Shown here one piece after another: positions 11,312-20,636 of a stretch of DNA of 64,000 nucleotides; the first letter of the stretch is position 1, and every line of letters starts with the position of its first letter. The DNA comes from Heliopora coerulea (lineage: Eukaryota; Cnidaria; Anthozoa; Scleralcyonacea; Helioporidae), in contig JASJOG010000191.1 in assembly GCA_030142905.1 (NCBI GenBank), forward strand, positions 379,501-443,500. Reading direction: 5' to 3'. Under the pieces are notes generated by a model, which had not been told where the DNA came from, made no database searches, and saw nothing but the letters and a program-made list of their open reading frames with translations. The translations under genes were made by a program, and so were the position numbers.

Positions 11312-12799
11312 ATGGGAAAACGTAATTGTTGTGTGCCAGGTTGTGCAAGCAGCTGGAGAAATTCGCCTGGTTTAACGTTCCACTCTCTTCCAAAAGATAT
11401 CAAAGTACTCACAGAGTATAAAAGGCTAATCGGAAATGTAAATCTAAAAGAATTTTCAGCAAATACGAAGATATGTGGTAAACACTTCGAGGGAGGTGAG
11501 AGGGTTTGCAGAACTCAGTTGCCTAGTATTTTTCCGTGGTCTAAGCCTGCCAAACGACGACGTGAAATTATTAAACATGCTCTACCCGAGAAAATCAAAA
11601 CATTGAAAGAAAGTTCTTCATCTACAATGCAAGCTACACATCTGTGTGAAGCTACAACTGAGGCCGAAGACGATATTGAGTTTGCTGATGTTATCAATAA
11701 CGCTGAATCAATACCAGACACTAAAAACGATGGGCAGGAGCAAAGTGAGAGTGAACTGTCGGAGAAGGTAGACCTTCATAATGAATGTAAAGAAAAAGCT
11801 GAAATGCTGCAGGAAAATGTAAACTTCTTGCAAAATCAGTATGAAAAACTTAAGTATAAAGTTGAAAATGAACCTAAGTTTGACATTGATGTTCATAAAG
11901 ACTGTGATGAGGACATAACATTCTTTACGGGGTTTCCAAATTATTCTTCGATGGCTATGTGTTTTGACCTGCTAAAGGAAAAAGCTGCCAATCTTAGTTA
12001 TGGTGGCCGCAAAAGACTGAACTTTGTTGAAAGAAAGTCTGGTACTAAAAGAAAGTTATCTTTATGGCAAGAATTTACCCTTGTTCTGCTAAGACTAAGG
12101 CTTGGTCTGTTTGAAAGGGACCTAGCAGAGCGGTTTGGAGTAAGTGTCTCTACAGTGTCAGAAATTTTTCGAACCTGGATAAAATTCATGAAGCATGAAT
12201 TACAACCATTGTGTATTGTATGGCCAACCAAAGAGCAACTGAAATTTTACATGCCTTCTATATTTAAGGAACTATATCCCAAATTAGTTTCGATCATAGA
12301 TTGTACAGAAATCAGAATGGAATCTCCATCAAGTCTTGACAAACAGTCCGTTTGTTATTCAAGTTATAAGGCACATACCACAATGAAGGGGCTTATTGGA
12401 ATTACTCCAAATGGTGCGGTCTCATTTGCTAGTGAACTGTATTGTGGATCTATAAGTGACCCAGATATTGTTGAGAAGTCTGGATTTCTAAATCACATAC
12501 AAAAAGGAGATTTTATCATGGCAGACAAAGGTTTCATAATTCAAGACCAGTTGGCTACAATTGGAGCTAACTTAGTCAAGCCTAATTTTTTAAGTGACAA
12601 ATGCCAATTTACAAAATTAGAAAGTGAGCACAACAAGAAAGTTGCCAGCTTACGAATACATGTTGAGCGCTACATGGAGCGTTTAAAAAATTGGCATTAT
12701 TTTGATCGAGTTATACCAATCGGTACTAGTAGTATTGCATCTGATGCATGGATTGTTATTGCATGCTTGTCAAATTTTTGGCCTCCAATTATTTCATGA
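11312..12799 (+). CDS. THAP-domain DDE transposase (DDE_Tnp_4 type)
   Basis: This 495-residue, apparently complete single-exon transposase would bind the element ends and cut and join DNA in the nucleus. Residues 1-76 form a THAP zinc finger: C6, C11, C55 and H58 give the C2CH ligands, with W15, P27 and a terminal LPSIFPW. Residues 150-185 are probably a coiled coil. Residues 250-290 form a helix-turn-helix (ERDLAERFGVSVSTVSEIF). The RNase-H-fold catalytic triad is D330 (SIIDCTEIR), D405 (IMADKGF) and E452 (HVERYMERLKNW), all present. It lies just inside the left inverted repeat and converges with the accessory gene. The start ATG leads directly into the THAP motif, as is usual. No stop or shift is seen, so the enzyme could be active. 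Confidence 0.92.
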   Translation: MGKRNCCVPGCASSWRNSPGLTFHSLPKDIKVLTEYKRLIGNVNLKEFSANTKICGKHFEGGERVCRTQLPSIFPWSKPAKRRREIIKHALPEKIKTLKESSSSTMQATHLCEATTEAEDDIEFADVINNAESIPDTKNDGQEQSESELSEKVDLHNECKEKAEMLQENVNFLQNQYEKLKYKVENEPKFDIDVHKDCDEDITFFTGFPNYSSMAMCFDLLKEKAANLSYGGRKRLNFVERKSGTKRKLSLWQEFTLVLLRLRLGLFERDLAERFGVSVSTVSEIFRTWIKFMKHELQPLCIVWPTKEQLKFYMPSIFKELYPKLVSIIDCTEIRMESPSSLDKQSVCYSSYKAHTTMKGLIGITPNGAVSFASELYCGSISDPDIVEKSGFLNHIQKGDFIMADKGFIIQDQLATIGANLVKPNFLSDKCQFTKLESEHNKKVASLRIHVERYMERLKNWHYFDRVIPIGTSSIASDAWIVIACLSNFWPPIIS

Positions 12800-12873
12800 A
12801 CAGCACCAGTGTGATAAAACCATGTAATATATGAGTATTAAACAATCACAAACTATTTGTATTTATTGTACCA

Positions 12874-14201
12874 TTACAATGGCTTACGTACGTTGTACCA
12901 CAACATGGAGTTATGCTGGTCTCTAGTTTTCCTCTCAATTGTATCACGATAGTTAGCTGAATCAAATATTCGTTTCTTTACTCACTCAGCCTTGGCAGCT
13001 ATCTCATTCAATGACAATGGACATGACTTGTCTGGTGATATCAGCTTCCACAAATGTTCATCAGGTTGTGAGCTTTCTGGCACATGCTGCATTTTTTCTG
13101 TTTCAGTACAAATATGATTATTTCTGGGAAGATCATGAGGCAATATTAAACTAAGACCCATTTTCTTGCCAGTAGTTTCCTCAACCTTTTTCACTTTCTC
13201 ATAGAAATGTTTTAAATGATTAATAGATGTGCTTCTTTGGTGAGGAGCTCGAACATCACCATACTCCTTTGTTGTGTGTTTAGTTACCTTGCCATATGTA
13301 TGTTTTTGAAATTTTACCGACTGAACAGGTTTTGGTTCAAGTTTGCGCTTTCTAGGAATGCTCCATTTGCAAGGCTGTGATGTGCATGGTACATTTGGTG
13401 GTGTTTGATTATTCTCTCTTGCCAGAGCAGCCATATTATTATTGGTTCTGTTTTCTAGTGAAAACAGTGTAGCTGCAAGATGATTGCAACGACCATCCAC
13501 TCCTGCGGGGCAACAACAAAAAGCATTGGAAATGTCACCATTAACCGTGATGATAATCTTTACTATGTAGATTTTATCCTTTTTCATCGATGGAAGTACT
13601 TTGCTTAAAACATAACGTTTATTGTGTTCTTTTTTTGAGAAGATCTGAAGGACATGTCCTGATTTATAAAAATTATACCCTTTAACAATGGGTTTTTCTA
13701 TTGCCAATTGTTTTTTAAGCTCCACATCATCTATCAAGTATTTCCATATCTGACGATAAGATATTCTTGGAAGATCAGTAGTCCCAAATCCTGTGTTTGG
13801 AAAATTTGCTTTCACTTCAGGATATACGTCTTCAGCAAGACCAAGCTCTAGTCGTTTCCTTGCCAAGTTCACACCACTATCTGGATCCACTATATTTTTA
13901 TCAAGTCCATTATTAATGTAGTCGTTGACTCTATCTTTCGAAGAAACACCAAATAATTTATTAAACTATGTGAAAATTTGTGGTCTACAAACACCAAAAT
14001 TTTAAAACACAGCGAAGGAGCTTTACAGCACGAGAAAAACAACGCATACCTTTTCACTAAATCTTGCCGCTTTCCGGCGACTTTTGCACCGCGACAGATC
14101 AACCAACGTTTAAGCACAGCAACGGTACACTGTTCCACCGGTTTTTGAAGTTTTGCACCCGGAATATCGTCTTCTCGTAGCTTTAAATCCTTTGAATTCA
14201 T
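12874..14201 (-). pseudogene. SAP-SWIM-YqaJ accessory protein of ISL2EU-like element, truncated
   Basis: Exon 1 (14201-14050) encodes [10 protein letters not shown] and a SAP-like DNA-binding motif ([20 protein letters not shown]). A phase-2 intron with donor AG|GTATGC and acceptor GATAG follows, and exon 2 starts at 13930 in the matching frame. Exon 2 carries a SWIM zinc finger, CCCPAG then CNHLAATLFSLE, about 140 codons on. The frame hits TGA at 12984-12982, where an arginine codon CGA may have stood. It stays open for 35 more codons, including RDTIERKTRDQHNSMLWYN, which matches the start of YqaJ-type nucleases (TxxQxSxxWxxxR), and then ends in TAA. The nuclease catalytic core is therefore missing. 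Its role in transposition is not known to me. Confidence 0.8.
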
Positions 14202-14253
14202 GCTTAATTTACTTGACTATGACCCAAAGTAAGTTTTGACTGTCCCCCAAAAA

Positions 14254-14266
14254 AGCCCCACAATGC
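14254..14266 (-). repeat. Right terminal inverted repeat
   Basis: Exact complement of the left end at 11258-11270. It lies about 50 bp upstream of the minus-strand accessory gene start. Confidence 0.8.
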
Positions 14267-15360
14267 TAATCGATGCCAACTCGGCACCAATCTTCCTATG
14301 AACTTCGGAATCGACAATTGTATGGACCAGAAATGAAACATGGAATACAATCATAAGGTAACTCTGTAAATTTCACTCAACTATTTTTTATCTACATCAC
14401 ATACATTCTTCAGATTTGTAAGAGAATGTCCATTTTAAACATTCAGGAATAAATTTTAGTGACAAAGGTCCATGCTGGAAGAATGAACCAAGCCTTTTCT
14501 CTCTTGATTAATGGCCCTGTCGGCAACAATGGAAGTATCCAGGGCATAGGATATAAGGTGACACTTTAAGGTCCATAACATATAATAGGGCCAAGAAAAC
14601 GTGGTTAAGGTGTTTTTTTTATACCTTTGGATCAGTCCAAATTAAATCATTTTCAGCTGCTCCAGTCAGTTTTGACAACTAAAGATCAAAAAAGTAAACA
14701 AGAATGGAAATTTACTGACTTGCAAAAGCAGTTTGGAAGTCTTTCAAGATATTATGAACCAAAAATTTGAAAGTATCATAGTGTTCATTAGTTGGTTCAT
14801 ATAAGAGCTTCAGGTTCGTTATATTTTGGTCATAGAATTTTAAAATTGCTTAGGATTTTCTATTGCCAGGAAGGACAGTGCTTCCTTATACTGGTACATT
14901 GCAACCATCAATACTGTTTTTGTTCTTCTACAGTTATTCAAAACAGCCCTGGTCCAGGCAGAAGCTGTTTTTCATTAGTCTGGCATTTTGCTATCTGGGT
15001 TACAAGCTGTGGGACAAGGGCTTCTTTACACAACAATTTAGACTTTATTAATAATTGACTTTAATTACATGACAAACTAGCTGTTGATTTGGCAGCTGCC
15101 CACTTCTGCCAACCCTATGAAAACAGTCATTATGATTGTTTGCTAGTATTTTACCAATGACCGTTTCTTGTCTGAGATGTCTCCCCTTGACTAGAAAGTA
15201 AAGTATGGACCAAAAAAAGTTAGCATTTACCTTACAAATCAAGTTAGAAAAACATAATTAGTTGAAGTAAAATGACATGTCATTTTCCATTCATCATGTA
15301 CATTAACAGCCATCTCTTTAACCCATTAAGGGACCAAGGCACACTTTAACATTTCACTGA
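14267..15360. other. Non-coding, no feature seen
   Basis: Two overlapping plus-strand frames near 14792-15058 have membrane-like composition but no splice or family support, and I leave them out. Nothing else is supported. Confidence 0.4.
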
Positions 15361-15984
15361 AGATAAATGCCAGATCAGTTCCCTTCATTTAACCTTGTTC
15401 TAACTGTTAATTTTTTCCTTGTTATATGTTTTTTCTAACACATACACACCTGGACTCACTCACACATGCACTTTATCGCACAATTATATACCAAAACCAA
15501 TTAAAAACCAAAAATTATACATATACCAAACGATTTGTCTTGCTTAGACGAATCTTTTGGTAGAAAGTATGTCTCTGTTTGATGTGTATTTTGCTTACAA
15601 ATTGCAACACATGTATGAGAATGTTGCCTTTCCCATAATATTCTCATGGATCAAAACACAGCACTTTTCACAAAATTTTAAGTGAACGATTAAATTTTAA
15701 GAGAACGATTTGTCTCACTGAGACCAATCTTTTGACATATAGCAGTTTTTGTAAGATATATATGGTGAAGAATATTAAAAATAATTTTTTCTTTCCTTTT
15801 CAATGACAGGAAGTAAATAACAGAAAGACTGGTGGTGAAAACCGGTGAATAATAAAGTGTGCGATAAAGTGCATGCGTGAGTGAATCCAGGTGTGTGTGT
15901 CAGAAAAAACATATAACAAGGAAAAAATTAACAGTTAGAACAAGGTTAAAGTAAGGGAACTGATCTTGGTGTTGAGGGAATGAT

Positions 15985-16179
15985 TTATCTTATTAATAAG
16001 TAGACTCTCTCTGGGTAGGAGTTCAAAATTAGAAGAACAGGGTCAGTCTGTTTGTGGTGTGTTAAGACAGAAGATAAAGTGCTGATGGAGATAGGCTTTC
16101 CTGTGTAAGCAGAACCTCCCATGTGTTCAGAAACCCGTGCGTGTAAATGGTGAATAGTTTCACCTATATACAACGCCAA
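15985..16179 (-). pseudogene. GIY-YIG endonuclease fragment (Penelope-like)
   Basis: The frame starts MALYIGETIHHLHARVSEHM, matching the YIGET core and the following basic helix of Penelope GIY-YIG nucleases. It continues 64 codons and stops. The GIY half and the reverse transcriptase are missing. It is an inactive end piece. Confidence 0.75.
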
Positions 16180-16724
16180 GATCAGTTCCCTTCATTTAAC
16201 CTTGTTCTGTTAATTTTTTCCTTGTTATATGTTTTTTCTGACACATGCACACCTGGATTCACTCACGCATACACTTTATCGCACACTTAATTATTCACCG
16301 GTTTTCACCACCAGTCTTTCTGTTAATCATTTCCTGTCATTGTAAATTGAATATTATATAGTCGAGAACAACTTTTCAACTGTTCCTTGTAGGGGAGAAG
16401 TATCGTTGTATTGTGCTGGTCATTAGAAGTCAATTTTCAGGGTTTTCCAGCTGAACATTTTACAGAGAAACAGGAGTAGAAGATATACAAGTGAGAGGTG
16501 AGTTTCAATTAAAACAGACTTACTCCAGATTTTTTTTTGCAACTGTGTAACTTTAACAAAGACATTTGCGTTAGAAAGACATGTGCATAACAAAGCTTGT
16601 TTTTATGTAGACAATCTGCTACGATTTGTCTCACTGAGACCAATCTTTTGGTACATAGTATGTCTCTGTGCCTGGAATATTTCGCTTACAAATTGCGAAA
16701 ATGTATGACGATGTTTCCTTTCTG

Positions 16725-16780
16725 ATAATGGCCATGTGGCCATAATGGCCTTAATGGCCTAATGGCCCATAATGGCCATA
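16725..16780. repeat. ATGGCC minisatellite
   Basis: Irregular repeats of AATGGCC and its complement GGCCAT alternate over 55 bp, giving a locally self-complementary tract. Confidence 0.7.
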
Positions 16781-16886
16781 ACACACTTTTCACAAAATTG
16801 TAAGCGAACTATACGTCGTACAGAAACATGCTATATACCAAACGGATTACAAAGGCGCGGGGGTCCAGTGTAGATAGCTTCGATAA

Positions 16887-17012
16887 AACAGCGGCATTCT
16901 TGAGGTTATACACTATCTAAAACATAGGCCCGGACGAAGGGCTTTCGTTCGAAATGTCGAGAAGCTTCTTTCCTATCTTTTAGATAGTGTATAACCTGAA
17001 GAACGCCGCTGT
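16887..17012. repeat. Long hairpin, 36-bp arms
   Basis: The left arm 16887-16922 (AACAGCGGCATTCTTGAGGT...) pairs with 16977-17012 with only two mismatches. The 54-base loop holds a hammerhead-like core (16931-16958). This is probably a foldback of a Penelope-like terminal sequence. Confidence 0.85.
16931..16958 (+). ncRNA. Degenerate hammerhead-ribozyme-like core
   Basis: The order CGGACGA, stem II GGGC-TTTC-GTTC, GAAA, then TGTC matches the hammerhead layout CUGANGA / stem II / GAAA / short stem III / GUC. One core base is changed (U4 to G), which should abolish cleavage. One extra unpaired A precedes stem II. Hammerheads in Penelope-like elements are described in the literature. Confidence 0.4.
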
Positions 17013-17787
17013 TATATACCAAACGATTTGTCTCACTGAGACCAATCTTTTGAGATATAGCAGTTTTTGTATATAGCCTTGGTTTGTATATAGCAATTCA
17101 CTTCAACAAAGACATTTGCATTACAAAGACAGTTCCATAACGAAGCTTATGTTTTTATGTAGACTATTGGCTTTCTGAATTGAATTTGAAGCAGGTGACA
17201 TTCCTCGAACATATTTAATAAGTAAGTTCTCATCATGCATACGTTTTTCGTAAGAAAGTTCCATAGTTTTCCCATTATTGTTCATTATTATTGTTAAGTT
17301 ATTGTTCAAAGAATATGAGTTGAGAGTTGGGGATCAGTTTTATACATTCTTTTCTAAATTTCTTTAGTGTCGTCCTCGGAAACAGAATTCATTCTCGGGT
17401 GCATGCCACCTTCCGATCAGGAGTCCCAATCATCGGGTGATGAAAAATTTGTTAAGAGAAAAGAGGCCTCTATGACCATTCTTCAGTCGTCCTCCTCGGA
17501 AGAAGCCGAAGACCCGGACTACGAATTTTCTAACATGGAAACAGTAAGCGAGTATTCGCCAGGATCCTCGTCCGATGCCTCAACAGGGGAATGCTTATCT
17601 CTGATCCTCGATTACTTTGGGGAGGGTGAAACAGTCGAGTACCCATTGAACCCAGAGTTGAATCGGAGGAAACAACCTAAAAAACAAACACAAAAAAAAT
17701 CTGTAAGTAAAATTAAAACACGAGCATAAACGTAAACCATTCATAAATCTATAATTGTATTTATTTCTCTTTATTATTTTTTCTCAG

Positions 17788-18041
17788 GGTAGAAGATCTC
17801 ATGAGTGCCCAAGATGTGGGAAGTCCTTCAAGCGACTCACGGTGCACTTACAAAACATGCATCAACTTAAGCGCACACAGGCACTAAAAATTTCCAAAAA
17901 GAACAGGGCGCTGAAAGTGGGAACCGTCCAACAATACAAGGCCATTCCGTGCCCTGTGCCGTCCTGTTCTTCCTTGGTGTGCAGGGTCGACGTACATCTA
18001 AAAAAGCACGGCTTCACTTCATGCAATGACGCCTTTAAAAA
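17788..18041 (+). pseudogene. Exon with two C2H2-like zinc fingers
   Basis: The acceptor TTCTCAG at 17781-17787 follows a pyrimidine tract, and the donor AA|GTTAGT is at 18041/18042. The peptide carries HECPRCGKSFKRLTVHLQNMH and a second CPVPSC...HLKKH finger. In-frame joining to the exons on both sides supports it as one exon of the recombinase gene. Confidence 0.7.
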
Positions 18042-18709
18042 GTTAGTTCTTTTCTTTAAGCTGGACACACACACATGTAAACCCCATAATTAAAACAAAC
18101 TCGGTTTTGGATATTTTTAGATACAACAATGCGGCAAAAAAGTATCAAAAAGAAGAGAAAAGAAAGACCGCAGTGGCACCAAAAGCAAACGAGTCAAGTG
18201 ACGACGACGAGGGGCCTAGCACATCTAGGAAACACCAAAGGAAGGACGAAAGTGAGAGCGACGAGGACCTGCTAGCCCCTAGCTCCAAAAGCTCCACGGA
18301 GGAGGAGGACATTGAAGAAGATCGCCAGAGAATGGATCGTCCCAGAGAAATTTACCGGGGTGGATTGTCCGATCTCATGAACGATCAGGGACTCTTCTCC
18401 TGCTTCGTGGAGCACTTCCTCGGTTGGGAAGGGGGTATGCGGAACAGAAGAGCGACCGAGGAAAACGCGCAAAAGGTAGTCAGGCTCCTCTACCAAGTGG
18501 ACCCTCGCCTTCGGGACCCCTCTAGACTGTCGAGGGCCGAAGATGTGAGAAAAATTCGCAAGTGCTTCTTTGAGGGTAACAGCTCCCTCCCGAACCCAAG
18601 GAAGCCTGGCACCCTGAAAGCGCACATCCATAGTTATAGGATGTTTCCAAAACTTCTGGTTAGCAAAAGGATAGTTATAAATTTAAAAAACACGAGAATA
18701 CTTTTCAAA

Positions 18710-18742
18710 GACATGTTTCGGCAAGACTTATGCCATCTTCAG
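18710..18742 (-). ncRNA. Hammerhead-like motif at Penelope dimer left end
   Basis: On minus the order is CTGAAGA, stem II GGCA/TGCC, GAAA, then CATGTC. This agrees with CUGANGA...GAAA...GUC, with a very short stem III in a self-complementary ACATGT. One unpaired T precedes stem II, as in a weak variant. The mirrored motif is at 20422-20454. Confidence 0.45.
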
Positions 18743-18886
18743 TTTACAAGATGATGTTTGCAAGGCTTTAAATAAGAATTATAGTATGAATAAATTAACT
18801 AATTACAATGATGATATGTTAGATGATTAATTACAATGACAGTGTGTTGTGTGAGGATTAACGGAGGCGGTATCAGACGATAATTA

Positions 18887-19640
18887 CTAGCAGAGGAAGG
18901 TGTTGATATGTTGCAATTGTGTGTTTAATTCTGGTTTTTTATTTTGGATGTGAATAGCTTCTTTCAATTTGAGTGTGAAAGTGGTTTTGGCCGAATCTAA
19001 AATTTTAAAGCAGTTAGGTGTGTAATGGTTTTTGCAGTTTATAGAGTTATTGAGGTGTTTAAAGATGTGAGAATTTCGATCAGTTAAAGTGTGCTCTTTG
19101 ATCCGCGTTGAGAAATGGCGAGAGGTTTCACCAATGTAACGGGAATTACATCCCGCACAAGTAAATTCATAAACTACGAATGATTTAAGAGCTGTGGGAA
19201 TCGGGTCCTTGAAACTGAAAAAAGTTTTGATTTTGAAAGTAGAGAACACTAGTTTGATGTTAAGGTCTTTACAGAAACGTTTACACAATTGTCTTATTTT
19301 GATTTGGGTAAGTCTAGAATAATTACCAATGTAAGGGAGTTTGAGATAGTGGATATTGGTATTTTCCGTGTTGTTGGAAACATTTTTGTCAGGGTTTTGT
19401 CTGGGTGTCCTTAAATATTGTTTTGTGATTTTGTCAATAAAATGCGAAGGAAAACAATTACGTTTGAGAATTTCTGACAGTTTGTTGAGATCTTTGTTTA
19501 AGCCGGCGTTTGTATTGTTAATTTTGAATGTCCTGTGAACGAGAGTGCGAATTAGACCTGTTTTGTAGTTTAGCGGCGTGAAACTGAAAAAATTTGTTAA
19601 AAGTCCAGTATAGGTTTTTTTACGAAAGACAGAAGTGACA
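18887..19640 (-). pseudogene. Penelope-like RT thumb plus GIY-YIG, left arm
   Basis: Read on minus, the region encodes TSVFRKKTYTGLLTNFFSFT (RT thumb) and LNKDLNKLSEILKRN, then after a broken stretch VYEFTCAGCNSRYIGETSRH and a tail ending HINTFLC. The GIY-YIG core, with the CxxC of the linker finger, is intact from 19288 down to 18887. Catalytic RT motifs are absent, so this is a 5'-truncated copy. Confidence 0.8.
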
Positions 19641-19647
19641 CAAACAT

Positions 19648-20277
19648 TTGTGTCACTTCTGCTTAAACAAAGATCTCAACAAACTGTCAGAAATTCTCAA
19701 ACGTAATTGTTTTCCTTCGCATTTTATTGACAAAATCACAAAACAATATTTAAGGACACCCAGACAAAACCCTGACAAAAATGTTTCCAACAACACGGAA
19801 AATACCAATATCCACTATCTCAAACTCCCTTACATTGGTAATTATTCTAGACTTACCCAAATCAAAATAAGACAATTGTGTAAACGTTTCTGTAAAGACC
19901 TTAACATCAAACTAGTGTTCTCTACTTTCAAAATCAAAACTTTTTTCAGTTTCAAGGACCCGATTCCCACAGCTCTTAAATCATTCGTAGTTTATGAATT
20001 TACTTGTGCGGGATGTAATTCCCGTTACATTGGTGAAACCTCTCGCCATTTCTCAACGCAGATCAAAGAGCACACTTTAACTGATCGAAATTCTCACATC
20101 TTTAAACACCTCAATAACTCTATAAACTGCAAAAACCATTACACACCTAACTGCTTTAAAATTTTAGATTCGGCCAAAACCACTTTCACACTCAAATTGA
20201 AAGAAGCTATTCACATCCAAAATAAAAAACCAGAATTAAACACACAATTGCAACATATCAACACCTTCCTCTGCTAG
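19648..20277 (+). CDS. Penelope-like C-terminal region with GIY-YIG endonuclease
   Basis: This open frame of 209 codons covers the RT-EN linker (LKLPYIGNYSRLTQIKIRQL) and the GIY-YIG nuclease (EFTCAGCNSRYIGETSRH, then QIKEHTLTDRNSHIFKH). These enzymes nick DNA to prime reverse transcription. The CxxC before YIG is part of the zinc motif found in many Penelope families. The first codons lie at the dimer junction and are not a natural start. The RT palm is missing. It could fold as a nuclease but cannot move the element alone. Confidence 0.85.
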   Translation: MCHFCLNKDLNKLSEILKRNCFPSHFIDKITKQYLRTPRQNPDKNVSNNTENTNIHYLKLPYIGNYSRLTQIKIRQLCKRFCKDLNIKLVFSTFKIKTFFSFKDPIPTALKSFVVYEFTCAGCNSRYIGETSRHFSTQIKEHTLTDRNSHIFKHLNNSINCKNHYTPNCFKILDSAKTTFTLKLKEAIHIQNKKPELNTQLQHINTFLC

Positions 20278-20421
20278 TAATTATCGTCTGATACCGCCTC
20301 CGTTAATCCTCACACAACACACTGTCATTGTAATTAATCATCTAACATATCATCATTGTAATTAGTTAATTTATTCATACTATAATTCTTATTTAAAGCC
20401 TTGCAAACATCATCTTGTAAA

Positions 20422-20454
20422 CTGAAGATGGCATAAGTCTTGCCGAAACATGTC
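20422..20454 (+). ncRNA. Hammerhead-like motif at Penelope dimer right end
   Basis: CTGAAGA, stem II GGCA/TGCC, GAAA, then CATGTC lies on +, identical to the mirrored copy at 18710-18742. It is about 145 bp past the endonuclease stop codon, where terminal hammerheads of Penelope-like elements occur. Activity is untested, and one unpaired base before stem II departs from the consensus. Confidence 0.45.
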
Positions 20455-20636
20455 TTTGAAAAGTATTCTCGTGTTTTTTAAATTTATAATTATAGGATGT
20501 TCCTACAATTCGTGGAAAACCCAGGCGTCGACATTTCCCAACATGTGGCCTTGGAAGACGAGGACAGACATGCCATCCGAGACACAAGGGAAAAGCTGTC
20601 CGGCTGGCTTAGGTGTCTTGTTCCTTTGACACATAA

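Larger units (their letters stand above)
11258..14266. mobile_element. ISL2EU-like two-gene DNA transposon
   Basis: Perfect 13-bp inverted ends, GCATTGTGGGGCT at 11258-11270 and its complement at 14254-14266, enclose 3,009 bp. They continue imperfectly into T-rich then GGGGA sequence. Inside are two convergent genes: a THAP-DDE transposase (+) and a spliced SAP-SWIM gene (-) whose C-terminus begins a YqaJ-type nuclease. From what I know of Repbase superfamilies, a THAP-DDE transposase paired with a YqaJ-domain protein is typical of ISL2EU. The target duplication is not obvious. The transposase is intact but the partner is broken, so this copy is probably not autonomous. Confidence 0.8.
15361..17100. 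mobile_element. Mosaic of Penelope-like element fragments
   Basis: A block of about 130 bp (AGTTCCCTTCATTTAACCTT ... ACTTTATCGCACA) occurs three times: + at 15376-15482, inverted at 15856-15960, and + again at 16186-16288. A second unit, ACGATTTGTCTCACTGAGACC, recurs near 15530, 15703, 16621 and 17023. A GIY-YIG fragment (15985-16179) lies between two inverted blocks, and a hairpin with a hammerhead-like core lies at 16887-17012. Mixed direct and inverted terminal copies around a GIY-YIG enzyme are the usual state of Penelope-like retroelements. Confidence 0.7.
18669..20491. mobile_element. Head-to-head Penelope-like dimer
   Basis: The left arm (18669-19646, minus) and right arm (19647-20491, plus) are near-identical inverted copies of the 3' part of a Penelope-like element, joined at ACAAACATTTGT. 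Both outer ends carry the same tail, about 250 bp past the stop codon, with a hammerhead-like motif. The left arm keeps about 130 bp more of the RT thumb than the right. The flanking words TATAGGATGTTTCC (left) and TATAGGATGTTCC (right) are probably a target duplication, with about 23 extra bases on the left. The insertion splits exon C of the recombinase gene. Confidence 0.85.

Noticed and set aside
14792..15058. Two overlapping hydrophobic frames
   Set aside because: No splice sites, no family resemblance and no conserved motif.
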